From the NCBI RefSeq assembly GCF_031846445.1, contig NZ_JAVRHR010000001.1, positions 620,001 to 684,000 of the forward strand: DNA of 64,000 nucleotides. Direction: 5' to 3'. The number at the start of each line of letters is the position of its first letter. Position 1 is the first letter of the stretch. Positions 6,816 through 16,208 of the stretch are shown here, piece by piece. This DNA comes from Croceitalea rosinachiae (lineage in GTDB: Bacteria; Bacteroidota; Bacteroidia; Flavobacteriales; Flavobacteriaceae). Below the pieces are notes generated by a model. The model ran no database searches, was not told the origin of the DNA, and was given only the letters and a program-made list of their open reading frames with translations. A program made the position numbers and the translations under genes.

Positions 6816-9212
6816 ATGAAAAACCCACACACTATACATTCTAATGTATGTACAATTAGTAAAAAATTCAGATTTCTACTATTGGCATTGATTGGACTTA
6901 GTTTTTTTAATTATGGAATAGCCCAAGAATTGAGGATTGGGGTCATTTTAGACTACGAGTACAATGAGGTTAGATATGCCAACGTAAAAGACAACATGTC
7001 TCAAGAGGTCGCAAAGACTGTTGGTGGTTCCGTCAAATTGATAATTCCCGATAGCCATATAATCTTCACAGACTATGACAGTTCTAGAATAATCGATGCT
7101 TATGACCAATTGACGAAAAATTGTGATGTTATCGTATTGATCGGTTCAAAAAGCACGAAAACCATCCTTGCAAAAAATGTGATTGATACGCCAACTATAG
7201 CGTTGGGCATAAGCACTACGTCCGTTAGTAATATTCCGCTTACTGCCAAGGGAACATCGGGTATAAATAATTTTAGTTACATCCTTACGAGCAGGACTTT
7301 AGAACAAGAATTAGAGCAGTTCTATGAAGTTAATCAATTTAAAAAATTAAGCCTGCTTTTTTACCAAAAAGCTGTTGATTCTTCTTCAATAAGTGATTTG
7401 AAAGCACAACTTTCTGCACTATCAAATCGGTTTAATTGCATGGTCTACCCAGTACCTATAGCTAATGAAATAACAAATTCGCTTAAAAACATTCCAAAGG
7501 ATTCAGATGCTGCTTTTTTAGGCATAACCCGAGAAATGTCCGATCAAGGGATAGAGAAAATAATAGCTCACTTAAAATCAAACAACATACCATCATACTC
7601 ACCCTTAAAAAAATACGTCGAAGCTGGCATATTAATGGGTGTTTCATCAGATAAGGATGCTACAGCAATTTATAGAAAATTGGGTTTAATGATCGATGAC
7701 ATCAGAAATGGGATAAATGCAAAGGATTTAGCAGTGGCCATAGGACAAAAAACACAACTTTATTTTAATATGGAAACCAGCAAGGCCATCGGCTTTGCAC
7801 CTGGCTTTCAAACCTTGTTCACGGCGAATTTGATAAACACGAATGAAATTTTTAAAACAAACACCTATAGCCTCGCCGATATTCTTCAGAAAACAATTAA
7901 TGTGAGCTTGGGAATACAGGTCAGTTATAAAGACATCGACCTAACCGAACAAGAAATAAAAGAGGCAAAGTCAAATTATTTACCGACACTAAATTTAGGG
8001 CTACAGGCTTCGCGCATAAATGAGGAAGCTACCAATGAATTTGTGGGGCAGTCTGAACGTTCTTTAAATCAAACGGCCACAGTATCACAACTTATCTTTT
8101 CGGAACCCGTACTAGCCAATATTAAGATTCAAAAATTGCTAAATGAAGCTCAGAAGTACGCCACCAAACAAGAAATTAACAATGCCATATTTCAAACTTT
8201 TCAACTATACCTGAACATTCTTTTTGCCAAATCAAACGTAAACATTCAACAGGAAAATCTTGATGTTCTGAAAAAGAATTTGGAACTGGCTGAATTACAA
8301 TCAGAAATAGGGTCGAAAAACAACTCAGATGTTTACCGATGGAAATCCGAAGTGGCCAACGCCACCCAAAACCTAATTGAGGCAAAAACTGCTTTAATCA
8401 TTTCCAAGGCAAGTTTGAACACTTTTTTAAATAATACCTTGGAAGATGAATTCGACATAGAAGACGTAACCTTAGAAACGGATTTATTCAATTACTACGA
8501 AATTTACCCCTTACTTGGCGAAGCACAAAATCTAAAAGATATAAGAAAGATAACCCAATATCTTTATCAATATGCCATCGAAAACTTTCCCAGTGCCCAG
8601 CAATTGGAATACTCCATAAAGGCATTGGAACGTCAGAAAAAATCGAACAACAGGGCATTTTACCTACCCGATATTACTATGGGGCTAAGTCAATCTGAAG
8701 TGCTTCAAAGAGGGGGTGTAGCCTCTGAGCCAACTAGTGAGTTGAGCAATTTTATAGATTCCTTCTGGAGCGTTGGTGTGTCGGTTTCTTACCCATTGTT
8801 TGAGGGCAACAGAAAAAATATACGACGACAACAGACCACTATTCAGACGGAGCAGCTTTCACTCCAAAAAGATGAGTTACTCAACAATTTACAACTGAAC
8901 ATACAGAATAGCGTTGCGAATCTCATAACCGGCCAGACTAACATTTTACTCTCTGAAGAGTCTTCAGAAAACGCTCAGAAGAATTTTGAAATAGCCAGAG
9001 AATTATATTTTGAAAGCACTATTTCCCTTATTCAATTTTTAGATGCTCAAAATGCATCTTTAAGTGCGAAACTTAGTTACATCAATTCAATCTACAATTT
9101 CGTTTTGGCTTTCGCCGAGCTCGAAAATAGCATTGGTTTCTTTAGTGCTTTGGCAACCTTGGAAGAGAAGGAGAAATTTGAAAAAAGCATAAATCAATTT
9201 AGTAATAATTAG
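6816..9212 (+). CDS. Solute-binding-like domain fused to TolC-family outer-membrane efflux protein (copy 1)
   Basis: Protein of 798 residues, nearly twice a normal TolC. Residues 1-36 are a signal peptide (IAQ). Residues about 38-345 resemble an ABC-type periplasmic solute-binding domain: RIGVILDYEY, NCDVIVLIGSKST, TIALGIST and SNNIPSYSPLKKYVEAGIL, ending in a two-lobe-like VAIGQKTQLYFNMETSKAIG. Residues about 350-798 contain two outer-membrane efflux repeats with long helices and the paired proline strands KSNYLPTLNLGLQAS and AFYLPDITMGLSQS. It precedes HlyD- and RND-type genes by 12 bp and 5 bp respectively in the same operon. Expected role: the outer-membrane duct of the pump, with an extra periplasmic ligand-sensing or scavenging module. 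The function of the fusion is inference. Confidence 0.85.
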   Translation: MKNPHTIHSNVCTISKKFRFLLLALIGLSFFNYGIAQELRIGVILDYEYNEVRYANVKDNMSQEVAKTVGGSVKLIIPDSHIIFTDYDSSRIIDAYDQLTKNCDVIVLIGSKSTKTILAKNVIDTPTIALGISTTSVSNIPLTAKGTSGINNFSYILTSRTLEQELEQFYEVNQFKKLSLLFYQKAVDSSSISDLKAQLSALSNRFNCMVYPVPIANEITNSLKNIPKDSDAAFLGITREMSDQGIEKIIAHLKSNNIPSYSPLKKYVEAGILMGVSSDKDATAIYRKLGLMIDDIRNGINAKDLAVAIGQKTQLYFNMETSKAIGFAPGFQTLFTANLINTNEIFKTNTYSLADILQKTINVSLGIQVSYKDIDLTEQEIKEAKSNYLPTLNLGLQASRINEEATNEFVGQSERSLNQTATVSQLIFSEPVLANIKIQKLLNEAQKYATKQEINNAIFQTFQLYLNILFAKSNVNIQQENLDVLKKNLELAELQSEIGSKNNSDVYRWKSEVANATQNLIEAKTALIISKASLNTFLNNTLEDEFDIEDVTLETDLFNYYEIYPLLGEAQNLKDIRKITQYLYQYAIENFPSAQQLEYSIKALERQKKSNNRAFYLPDITMGLSQSEVLQRGGVASEPTSELSNFIDSFWSVGVSVSYPLFEGNRKNIRRQQTTIQTEQLSLQKDELLNNLQLNIQNSVANLITGQTNILLSEESSENAQKNFEIARELYFESTISLIQFLDAQNASLSAKLSYINSIYNFVLAFAELENSIGFFSALATLEEKEKFEKSINQFSNN

Positions 9213-9224
9213 ACTATAAATATC

Positions 9225-10328
9225 ATGACATTAAGTATAAAGACTACACTAATAAACCGGGTCATCGCGATATTGACCTGCTGTCTAATGGTATTGGTAA
9301 GCTGCAAAAACAATCAAACCAAAGAAACTGAAGAACCTTTGAAAAAGGTAAAATACGCGGTCATTGATTATGCTAACGGCCAGAAACAAAAATCCTTTAA
9401 TGGGGAAACCCAATCCTCATCAACAACCAACCTTAGTTTTAGAATGGGTGGTATCATAACCACCATGAATGCTAAAGTAGGAATGAAAGTCAAAAAAGGA
9501 GAATTGCTGGCACAATTGGACACCAGGGAGATAGATTTAAGCGTACAGCAGATAAATGAGGCCGTGCGAAGTTCTAAAATACAGATGGAAACGGCAGAAT
9601 CCACTTTGGAACGAACAAAAAGGTTGTACCAATCAGAAGGGGCTTCTTTGAGCGATTTGGAAAATGCCAGAAACAATTATGCCCAAGCGAGTGCAGCTTA
9701 CGAATCAAACCTACAGTCTTTAAGCCTACAAAGATCTCAGTACAACTATGCAAAGATTGTAGCACCAAATACCGGCATTGTTTCAAGCGTGAATGCAGAA
9801 CAAAACGAGGTAGTAAATGCCGGTGGTAATATCATCACTATAGATTCGGATGATGGCAATTTTCAAGTAAAAGTTTCATTACCGGAAAATTACATTAATG
9901 AGGTTGAGCTTGAAAGCGAGGTGTTATTGCTCATAAACAACGAAGAGAAAAAGGGCACGATTTCAGAAATCGGATATGCTGCAAAAGGAGCCTCGTTTCC
10001 AATACTTGTTGATATTGAAAATGGGGCAGAGAACTTGCGCCCAGGGCTTTCAGCTACAGTAATCTTTGATATTGGATCAGCGTCTCAAAATAATAGTCTT
10101 GTTGTGCCTATAGAAGCCGTTAGGCAAGATGATACCCGTAATTACGTGTATCAAATGGTTCCACTTGAAAATGGAACCTACCAAGTGACAAAAAAAACAG
10201 TAAAAATTGGTGACATCTCAGGGGATTACTTCATTATCGTTTCCGGTTTAAATCAAATGGATTACATCGCAATTGCGGGTTTGAACGATTTGTACGAGGG
10301 CATGAAGGTGCAACTATTCAAAAATTGA
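9225..10328 (+). CDS. RND efflux periplasmic adaptor (HlyD/AcrA family) lipoprotein, copy 1
   Basis: Membrane-fusion protein of 367 residues linking the inner-membrane pump to the TolC duct. The signal peptide ends in a lipobox, LVSCKN (Cys about residue 27), so it is probably lipid-anchored. Order: barrel-sandwich half (GGIITTMNAKVGMKVKKGELLAQLD), alpha-hairpin coiled coil (about 95-165), second half-motif (YAKIVAPNTGIVSSVNAEQN), beta-barrel, and membrane-proximal domain ending YEGMKVQLFKN. Length and order are standard for the family. It lies between the TolC fusion and the RND permease. Confidence 0.93.
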   Translation: MTLSIKTTLINRVIAILTCCLMVLVSCKNNQTKETEEPLKKVKYAVIDYANGQKQKSFNGETQSSSTTNLSFRMGGIITTMNAKVGMKVKKGELLAQLDTREIDLSVQQINEAVRSSKIQMETAESTLERTKRLYQSEGASLSDLENARNNYAQASAAYESNLQSLSLQRSQYNYAKIVAPNTGIVSSVNAEQNEVVNAGGNIITIDSDDGNFQVKVSLPENYINEVELESEVLLLINNEEKKGTISEIGYAAKGASFPILVDIENGAENLRPGLSATVIFDIGSASQNNSLVVPIEAVRQDDTRNYVYQMVPLENGTYQVTKKTVKIGDISGDYFIIVSGLNQMDYIAIAGLNDLYEGMKVQLFKN

Positions 10329-10333
10329 ATTAA

Positions 10334-13300
10334 ATGAATCTTACAGGTATTATATTCAAAAACAACAGAGTTACCGTACTGTGTCTATTTATCATCTTGA
10401 TACTGGGTTTGGTAGAATATCAAAATTTATCAAGGGACAGTATGCCGCCATTCACGGTACGTGCGGCATCAATTGTAACCAAATTTCCTGGGGCAACACC
10501 AGAGCGTGTTGAAGCCCTTGTTACGGATAAAATAGAAAAAGTAATCCAAGAGATTCCTGAAGTTGAGACCATTGCCAGCACGAATAGAACCGGACTTTCT
10601 GTCATCCAAATAAAACTAAGCGATGATGTAAGTGCTGATAGGATTAAAGACATCTGGGATTTGTCCAGAAGGAAAATTGAGACCATCCAAAACGACCTAC
10701 CTGATAATATTTTTGGCCCAGATTTAAAGGATGAAGATATTGGAAAGGTATATGGAATTTTTGTCGGTATCCAGTCCGACAATTTTGAATATGCCGAAAT
10801 TCAAGAATACGCCGAAAGGTTAAGAAATAGGCTCATTACCATAGATGACGCTGCAAAAGTGGTTATAGGAGGGGAAACCGAAGAGCAGGTTTATATAGAT
10901 TATGAAGATTCAAATCTGGCCAAACTGGGTATTTCAGCAAGCCAGATAGAAAGAGCGATAACTCAAAGTAACATCATCATTCCATCTGGTGAGATTTCAC
11001 TTGCCAAAGAAATGATTACGGTGGAGACATCGGGGAGTTTTGAATCTATAAACGCATTGAAAAACCTATTGATTCCAATCCGTAATAATGAGATGTTGCC
11101 CCTTGGCGATATAGCAACGGTAAAAAGATCATATCAAACCCCAAAAAAGAATATTGTTAGGATAAACGGTCAAGACGCATTGGCATTATACGTATCCCTT
11201 AAGGACAATTCAAATATTATAAATCTAGGGGAAGACATCGATGCTATTTTAGTCGATTTCAATAAAGAGTTGCCCCTTGGTTTAAAGGCCATGCGAATAG
11301 CTTCCCAAGACATTGATGTTCAGCAAAAAATTTCAGTTTTTGTAAAGAACCTTTTTCAAAGTATTGTCATTGTTCTTTTGGTCGTACTCTTGGTTTTGGG
11401 TTGGCGGGCAGGTATCGCCATTGCAAGTATCATTCCCTGCTCCATTATTATGGCATTTTGGATAATGAGCCTGTTTAACGTGGGCCTAAATCAAGTTACT
11501 TTGGCATCCCTAATCATGGCCTTGGGCCTTTTGGTGGATAACGGGATTGTCATGATTGAATCCCTTATAGAAAAACTGGAGGCCGGGCAAACAAAATTTC
11601 AAGCTGCTGTTAATTCTTGTAAAGAGTTTATGCTGCCTTTGCTCATATCCTCATTAACCACATGCGCAGCCTTTATGTCATTCTACTTGGCACAGTCCAT
11701 TATGGGGGAAATAATGGGAAATATATTTAAAGTCATAACCATCACCTTACTTTCTTCCTGGCTAATTGCCTTTACCATAATACCGCTTTTAGGCACCGTT
11801 CTCCTTAAAGTGAAAAAACATGATTCTGAACATAAGACCATCTTTGATAGTTTAAGGGGGTCTTACAATACACTGCTTAATAAGACCCTAAATAGGCCAG
11901 TGTTTGTTTTGATTACCATAGGTGTTCTTTTCGTGATTGCAGTATTTGGCTTTACAAAAGTCCCAAGCATTTTTATGCCTCCCAGTGATCGCCAATTGGT
12001 TACATTGGAATTGGACTTGCCCTTGGGCACTAAAATTGAGGAGACAGATGCCCAAATTGCTAAAATTGAGAAGTTTATAAAAGATAGTTTGCTCATAAAC
12101 GATGATTTGACATTAGGTGTTGAAAGTTGGTCTTCATACATTGGCGAGGGACCAAAATCATATGACTTGGGGTACTCCCAAGATCAGCCCAATTCGTCTT
12201 ATGCGTATATGCTCATAAATACAAACGCTGGTGAGGCCAACCAGCCAGTGATAAACAAACTAGATCGATTTGTTCAAGATAATCTTTCAGACGCCAATGT
12301 TAAAGTAAAAAGACTTGCCGGTCCAGGGGCGTCGGATACACCTATCGAAATTCGTGTTTTTGGTGATGACCCAAAAGAATTATTTGAAATTTCAGAAAAT
12401 ATAAAGAAGAAGCTAACTCAAATCAAAGGCACTAAAAACATAGGCGACAATTGGGGGCCCAAAATAAAAAAGGTATTTATTGATATTGATGAGGGCAAAC
12501 TTGCCAGAGCAGGATTGACAAACCAAGATGTGGCATTATCACTCAATACGGCCTTGTCTGGATACAATGTTGGGGACTACCGGGAAAATGAAAATACCAT
12601 CCCCATTGTTTTGGAAAACAACAACAATGAAACCATCAACTTTGAATCATTGGAAACGATTGCGGTATACTCCCAAATTACAGGAGTAAATGCTCCTTTG
12701 ACACAAGTGGCCAATATTTCTTTAGAATGGGTATTTGCTAAAATTCTGAGGAGGGATTTGAAACGTTCCATAACCATTGAATCGCAAATAAAGGAAAATG
12801 CACTTTCTTCAGAGATCATCAAAGAACTTGAACCTTGGTTGTCAGAACAAAGCAAAACATGGAAATCAGGTTACAATTATGAATTAGGTGGTGATGCTGA
12901 AAGTGGCAATGACGCCATGGGTGCAATTGCGGAGCAGTTGCCTATTTCATTTGCCATCATTATCATTCTATTGGTATTACAGTTCAACTCATTTCGTAAT
13001 TCAGTAATAATACTTTCCACGATTCCGCTTGCTATTATAGGTGTTTCATTTGGCTTATTGGCAACCGGCACTTTTTTTAGTTTCACTGCCTTTTTGGGTA
13101 TTATTTCTTTGGCAGGTATTATAATAAATGATGCCATTGTTCTGGTGGACAAAATAAATACGGAGTTAACCACAGGCAAATCACTTGAAGAGGGTATAAA
13201 GAAAGCAGCAAACGATAGATTTAGCCCAATTTTATTGACCACACTTACCACATCTTGTGGTATGATACCTTTATGGACCGGGGGCGGCGAACTATGGTCA

Positions 13301-13465
13301 CCTATGGCAATAAGTGTGATTTTCGGACTGCTCTTTGCTACCATAATCCTTCTCATTTTCGTGCCCGTTATTTATAAGGTTCTTTTTAAAAATAAATTTA
13401 TCACACAAACAAATTCTCATTTGAATTTAGAGAAGAGTATTCAAAAAAATAGCTCAGCCACTTAG
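10334..13465 (+). CDS. RND efflux permease (AcrB/MdtB superfamily), copy 1
   Basis: Inner-membrane proton-driven exporter of 1043 residues, full length for the superfamily, with 12 transmembrane segments and two large periplasmic loops. It begins with the usual NNRVTVLCLFIILILGLVEY helix and contains SRDSMPPFTVRAA and FPGATPERVE. In TM4 the AcrB Asp pair is D-N here (GLLVDNGIVM). In TM10 the position of the AcrB lysine is N (GIIINDAIVL). A different proton relay, as in TriC-like pumps, is therefore likely. Substrate unknown. It is the last gene of operon 1. Confidence 0.93.
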   Translation: MNLTGIIFKNNRVTVLCLFIILILGLVEYQNLSRDSMPPFTVRAASIVTKFPGATPERVEALVTDKIEKVIQEIPEVETIASTNRTGLSVIQIKLSDDVSADRIKDIWDLSRRKIETIQNDLPDNIFGPDLKDEDIGKVYGIFVGIQSDNFEYAEIQEYAERLRNRLITIDDAAKVVIGGETEEQVYIDYEDSNLAKLGISASQIERAITQSNIIIPSGEISLAKEMITVETSGSFESINALKNLLIPIRNNEMLPLGDIATVKRSYQTPKKNIVRINGQDALALYVSLKDNSNIINLGEDIDAILVDFNKELPLGLKAMRIASQDIDVQQKISVFVKNLFQSIVIVLLVVLLVLGWRAGIAIASIIPCSIIMAFWIMSLFNVGLNQVTLASLIMALGLLVDNGIVMIESLIEKLEAGQTKFQAAVNSCKEFMLPLLISSLTTCAAFMSFYLAQSIMGEIMGNIFKVITITLLSSWLIAFTIIPLLGTVLLKVKKHDSEHKTIFDSLRGSYNTLLNKTLNRPVFVLITIGVLFVIAVFGFTKVPSIFMPPSDRQLVTLELDLPLGTKIEETDAQIAKIEKFIKDSLLINDDLTLGVESWSSYIGEGPKSYDLGYSQDQPNSSYAYMLINTNAGEANQPVINKLDRFVQDNLSDANVKVKRLAGPGASDTPIEIRVFGDDPKELFEISENIKKKLTQIKGTKNIGDNWGPKIKKVFIDIDEGKLARAGLTNQDVALSLNTALSGYNVGDYRENENTIPIVLENNNNETINFESLETIAVYSQITGVNAPLTQVANISLEWVFAKILRRDLKRSITIESQIKENALSSEIIKELEPWLSEQSKTWKSGYNYELGGDAESGNDAMGAIAEQLPISFAIIIILLVLQFNSFRNSVIILSTIPLAIIGVSFGLLATGTFFSFTAFLGIISLAGIIINDAIVLVDKINTELTTGKSLEEGIKKAANDRFSPILLTTLTTSCGMIPLWTGGGELWSPMAISVIFGLLFATIILLIFVPVIYKVLFKNKFITQTNSHLNLEKSIQKNSSAT

Positions 13466-13551
13466 ATATTTCGATAGTCGCATTTGCCTTTTAGTCAAAG
13501 TAAAACGGTAGTGGAATCAGACTTTGAATTCAACATTATAAGTTAGCTTGT

Positions 13552-13581
13552 CGCTCTTTAAATTCGACAATGGACACTTCA
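13552..13581 (+). promoter_or_regulatory. Weak LytTR-like repeat pair upstream of the M43 protease gene
   Basis: GACACTTCA (13573-13581) followed by CTTT resembles the distal half-site of the three LytTR-type sites. The partner at the expected 12-bp spacing is only CGCTCTTTA (13552-13560). No TAnnTTTG occurs at the conserved distance. It may be a degenerate site; treat it as tentative. Confidence 0.25.
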
Positions 13582-13733
13582 CTTTGAAATTTGGCTGTTT
13601 CATATATTTTCCGCGGTTACACGCTATATATCACCCTAATTTTGATTCATATAAGTGGCTGATTCTTATTGTTCATGATTAGATACAAAATGGATTGTAA
13701 GTTCCATTTTAAAAAGAACAAACATAAGAAGAC

Positions 13734-14642
13734 ATGAAAAAATATGAAATTCGACTCTTAACGGTTTTAGGCATACTAGTCCTTTTAGCTGGCTGTTCGG
13801 AAGACGATGAAACTCAAACTAATGCAGAACCTTTTATTTATCGAATTCCGGTTATAGTACATGTAGTACATAACGGAGAAGAGGTAGGTAACGGACCAAA
13901 TATTTCCCAAGCACAGGTGCAATCGCAAATTGAGGTGCTTAATGAAGATTTTAGAAGAATCTCGGGTACAAATGGGTTTAATTCCGATGGAGTAGACACG
14001 GAGATTGAATTTTACCTGGCAACGACAGATCCTAACGGAAATGTGCTTGCAGAACCAGGGATTGATCGTTATGATGGCGGTAGGATTATATGGCCTACGG
14101 GTTTGTCTACCTCCGTAGATTCTCAACTAAAGCCAGCAACAATTTGGGACCCAAACCGATACTTCAATATTTGGACAGTGAATTTCGGAGGATTCGTGGG
14201 TAGGAATTTGCTGGGCTATGCACAATTTCCTTCCAACTCTGGATTAATGGGATTAAATGAAGATGAAGGTAGTGCACAAACTGATGGTATTGTGGTGGGC
14301 TATAAATATTTTGGTAGTGGAGAAAAAGGGAATTTCCCTGATTTGAACGAGACTTATAATTTAGGAAGAACAGCTACGCACGAAGTTGGACATTGGATAG
14401 GCTTACGACATATTTGGGGTGATGGTGACTGTACTGTAGATGATTTTTGCGATGACACGCCAATTTCTGATGAGCCCAATTATAGCTGTGAAACACATGT
14501 GTCTTGTGGTACACAAGATATGATTGAGAACTACATGGATTATACGGAAGATCAATGCATGAGCATTTTCACTCAAGACCAAAAAGATAGGATGATTCAA
14601 GTATTGGAAAACAGTCCTCGAAGAAATACCCTGTACAATTAA
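13734..14642 (+). CDS. M43-family (cytophagalysin/pappalysin-like) zinc metalloprotease lipoprotein
   Basis: Secreted or surface protease of 302 residues. A lipoprotein signal ends at LLAGCS. The zinc-binding motif HEVGHWIGLRH (residues 216-226: ligands H216, H220, H226, catalytic E217) is followed by the family-typical acidic/Cys region CDDTP and YSCETHVSCGTQDMIENYMDYTEDQCM, which contains the Met-turn and disulfide cysteines. The N-terminal domain with IPVIVHVVHNG is also standard for M43. No C-terminal secretion domain is present, unlike many flavobacterial M43 enzymes, consistent with a lipid anchor instead. Confidence 0.92.
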   Translation: MKKYEIRLLTVLGILVLLAGCSEDDETQTNAEPFIYRIPVIVHVVHNGEEVGNGPNISQAQVQSQIEVLNEDFRRISGTNGFNSDGVDTEIEFYLATTDPNGNVLAEPGIDRYDGGRIIWPTGLSTSVDSQLKPATIWDPNRYFNIWTVNFGGFVGRNLLGYAQFPSNSGLMGLNEDEGSAQTDGIVVGYKYFGSGEKGNFPDLNETYNLGRTATHEVGHWIGLRHIWGDGDCTVDDFCDDTPISDEPNYSCETHVSCGTQDMIENYMDYTEDQCMSIFTQDQKDRMIQVLENSPRRNTLYN

Positions 14643-14657
14643 TTTAAAACATAAGAA

Positions 14658-15389
14658 ATGAAACAATTTGAAAGGAAAACACTTGCTTTTGTAATGTTAT
14701 TATCAATTTTCACGAGCTGTTCAGATGATGATGACAATTCCAATACCGTAATTTCTGTTGACGATGCTGCTGAGCTAGTCGCTGCATCAATGGCGGTGGC
14801 TACCTATGGCGCCGTAAGCAATATGGATTATGTATCTGACCAAATAGTCGACATTTTGGATTGTGATGAGTCAGAAAGCGAAATAAGGTCGGATACCGAA
14901 ACATCCAATAATGGAGAAATAACGGTTTCTTACACTATTTCCGAAAGCTATTCATTGGCTTGTTCCGGAGGAGAGGAAACCATCTCTTATAACTTTTCAG
15001 CAGATCAAACCACAACTTCAAATCCTTTAGATACAGACCATAGTATAAATGGTGACTGGTTAATTACTGGGGCAGAAGCTACATCAACTGAACTAATTTA
15101 TAACGGTAGTTATTCAAGAGGTGGTGAGTGGACCTATAATAATGAAGACAATCATACAGATACCACAAATACATCATTTGTATATAACAATGTAAAAGCA
15201 AACAAAGACGACGGTATAATCTTTGACGGCACTTCAACTTTTTTACTCGATGGTATGAGTACTGTATATGAACCATATAATTATGAAGGAAACATAGTTT
15301 TTCAAGAAAATAATATATGCATTGCTACTTTTTCTACAGGTGAGCAATATGAGATTGATTTGAATACAGGTGAGGTAACGCCACTTTAA
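14658..15389 (+). CDS. Hypothetical lipoprotein, Ser/Thr/Asp-rich
   Basis: Protein of 243 residues with a lipobox (FTSCSDDDDN). The mature chain is rich in Ser, Thr, Asp and Asn, with strand-like repeats (GEITVSYTISESYSLAC, STELIYNGSYSRGGEWTYN), suggesting an extracellular beta-rich fold. No catalytic motif or known domain is recognised. It starts 15 bp after the M43 protease gene and is likely co-transcribed; it could be a protease partner or surface antigen, but nothing in the sequence decides this. Confidence 0.7.
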   Translation: MKQFERKTLAFVMLLSIFTSCSDDDDNSNTVISVDDAAELVAASMAVATYGAVSNMDYVSDQIVDILDCDESESEIRSDTETSNNGEITVSYTISESYSLACSGGEETISYNFSADQTTTSNPLDTDHSINGDWLITGAEATSTELIYNGSYSRGGEWTYNNEDNHTDTTNTSFVYNNVKANKDDGIIFDGTSTFLLDGMSTVYEPYNYEGNIVFQENNICIATFSTGEQYEIDLNTGEVTPL

Positions 15390-15405
15390 TCTAAATGCGA
15401 TTTGA

Positions 15406-16206
15406 ATGAAAACTGATGTATACAATATCCAGTTCTTTTTTGCTGGTTTCGTTTTAGTGGCATTATTGGTTGAAATAGTCTGGGCAAATGTTAAAAAGAA
15501 ATCTGTTTTTAACCTTAAAGAAAGTCTAGGAAACTTTGGCATTTTTATCGGCAATAACATTATGAAACCTGTCTCACTGGGCTGGAAATATATGGTATTT
15601 GATTGGATAAGTCAGTTTCAGATTTTTAATATTCCCATCAATGTATTTACTGTAATCCTAACATTTTTCATTGCTGAATTTGGGTTCTACTGGTATCATC
15701 GGTTAAGCCATGAAACCCCTTTGCTGTGGACACTTCATCACACACACCACTCGAGTATGAAAATGAATTTGACTACTGCCGTCCGGTTGAATTGGATTGG
15801 GGCCTTTGTGAGTCCTTTATTTTATCTACCCTTTGTAGTGATAGGTTTTTCAGGAGATGTATTGCTAATTTGTGTTGCCCTAGGGCTCTTCTTTCAATAC
15901 TTTTTGCATACCGAAGCGATTAAAAAACTAGGCCTTCTAGAAGGTCTGTTTTTCAATACCCCTTCTGCCCATAGGGTACATCATGGTTCCAATGAAATTT
16001 ATATTGATAAAAATTATGGTGGAGCTCTCATTATTTTCGATAGAATTTTTGGCACTTATCAAGCCGAAACCGAAAAGGTAAATTATGGCGTAACCACTGG
16101 TTTTTTTAGCAATAATCCCATTAAAGTAAATTTCTTGCCCATCATTCAATACCTAAAAGGCAACTGGAAACGCGAAAAGCAACGAATCAAAGAGCAAAAA
16201 TCCTAG
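15406..16206 (+). CDS. Sterol desaturase / fatty acid hydroxylase superfamily protein
   Basis: Integral-membrane di-iron hydroxylase or desaturase of 266 residues. The histidine clusters that bind iron are HRLSH (98-102), HHTHH (111-115) and HRVHH (189-193), plus an intervening single His (FLHTE). Hydrophobic segments lie at about 8-27, 75-95 and 130-165. The substrate in Bacteroidota is probably a lipid or carotenoid-like molecule, not a sterol; this is inference. It begins 16 bp after the preceding lipoprotein gene and ends 2 bp before the next. Confidence 0.9.
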   Translation: MKTDVYNIQFFFAGFVLVALLVEIVWANVKKKSVFNLKESLGNFGIFIGNNIMKPVSLGWKYMVFDWISQFQIFNIPINVFTVILTFFIAEFGFYWYHRLSHETPLLWTLHHTHHSSMKMNLTTAVRLNWIGAFVSPLFYLPFVVIGFSGDVLLICVALGLFFQYFLHTEAIKKLGLLEGLFFNTPSAHRVHHGSNEIYIDKNYGGALIIFDRIFGTYQAETEKVNYGVTTGFFSNNPIKVNFLPIIQYLKGNWKREKQRIKEQKS

Positions 16207-16208
16207 GG

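Noticed and set aside
12877..13356. 159-residue open frame on the minus strand inside the first RND permease gene
   Set aside because: It is antisense to a full-length, well-conserved RND coding sequence, has no start context or domain, and similar antisense frames occur along both permeases.
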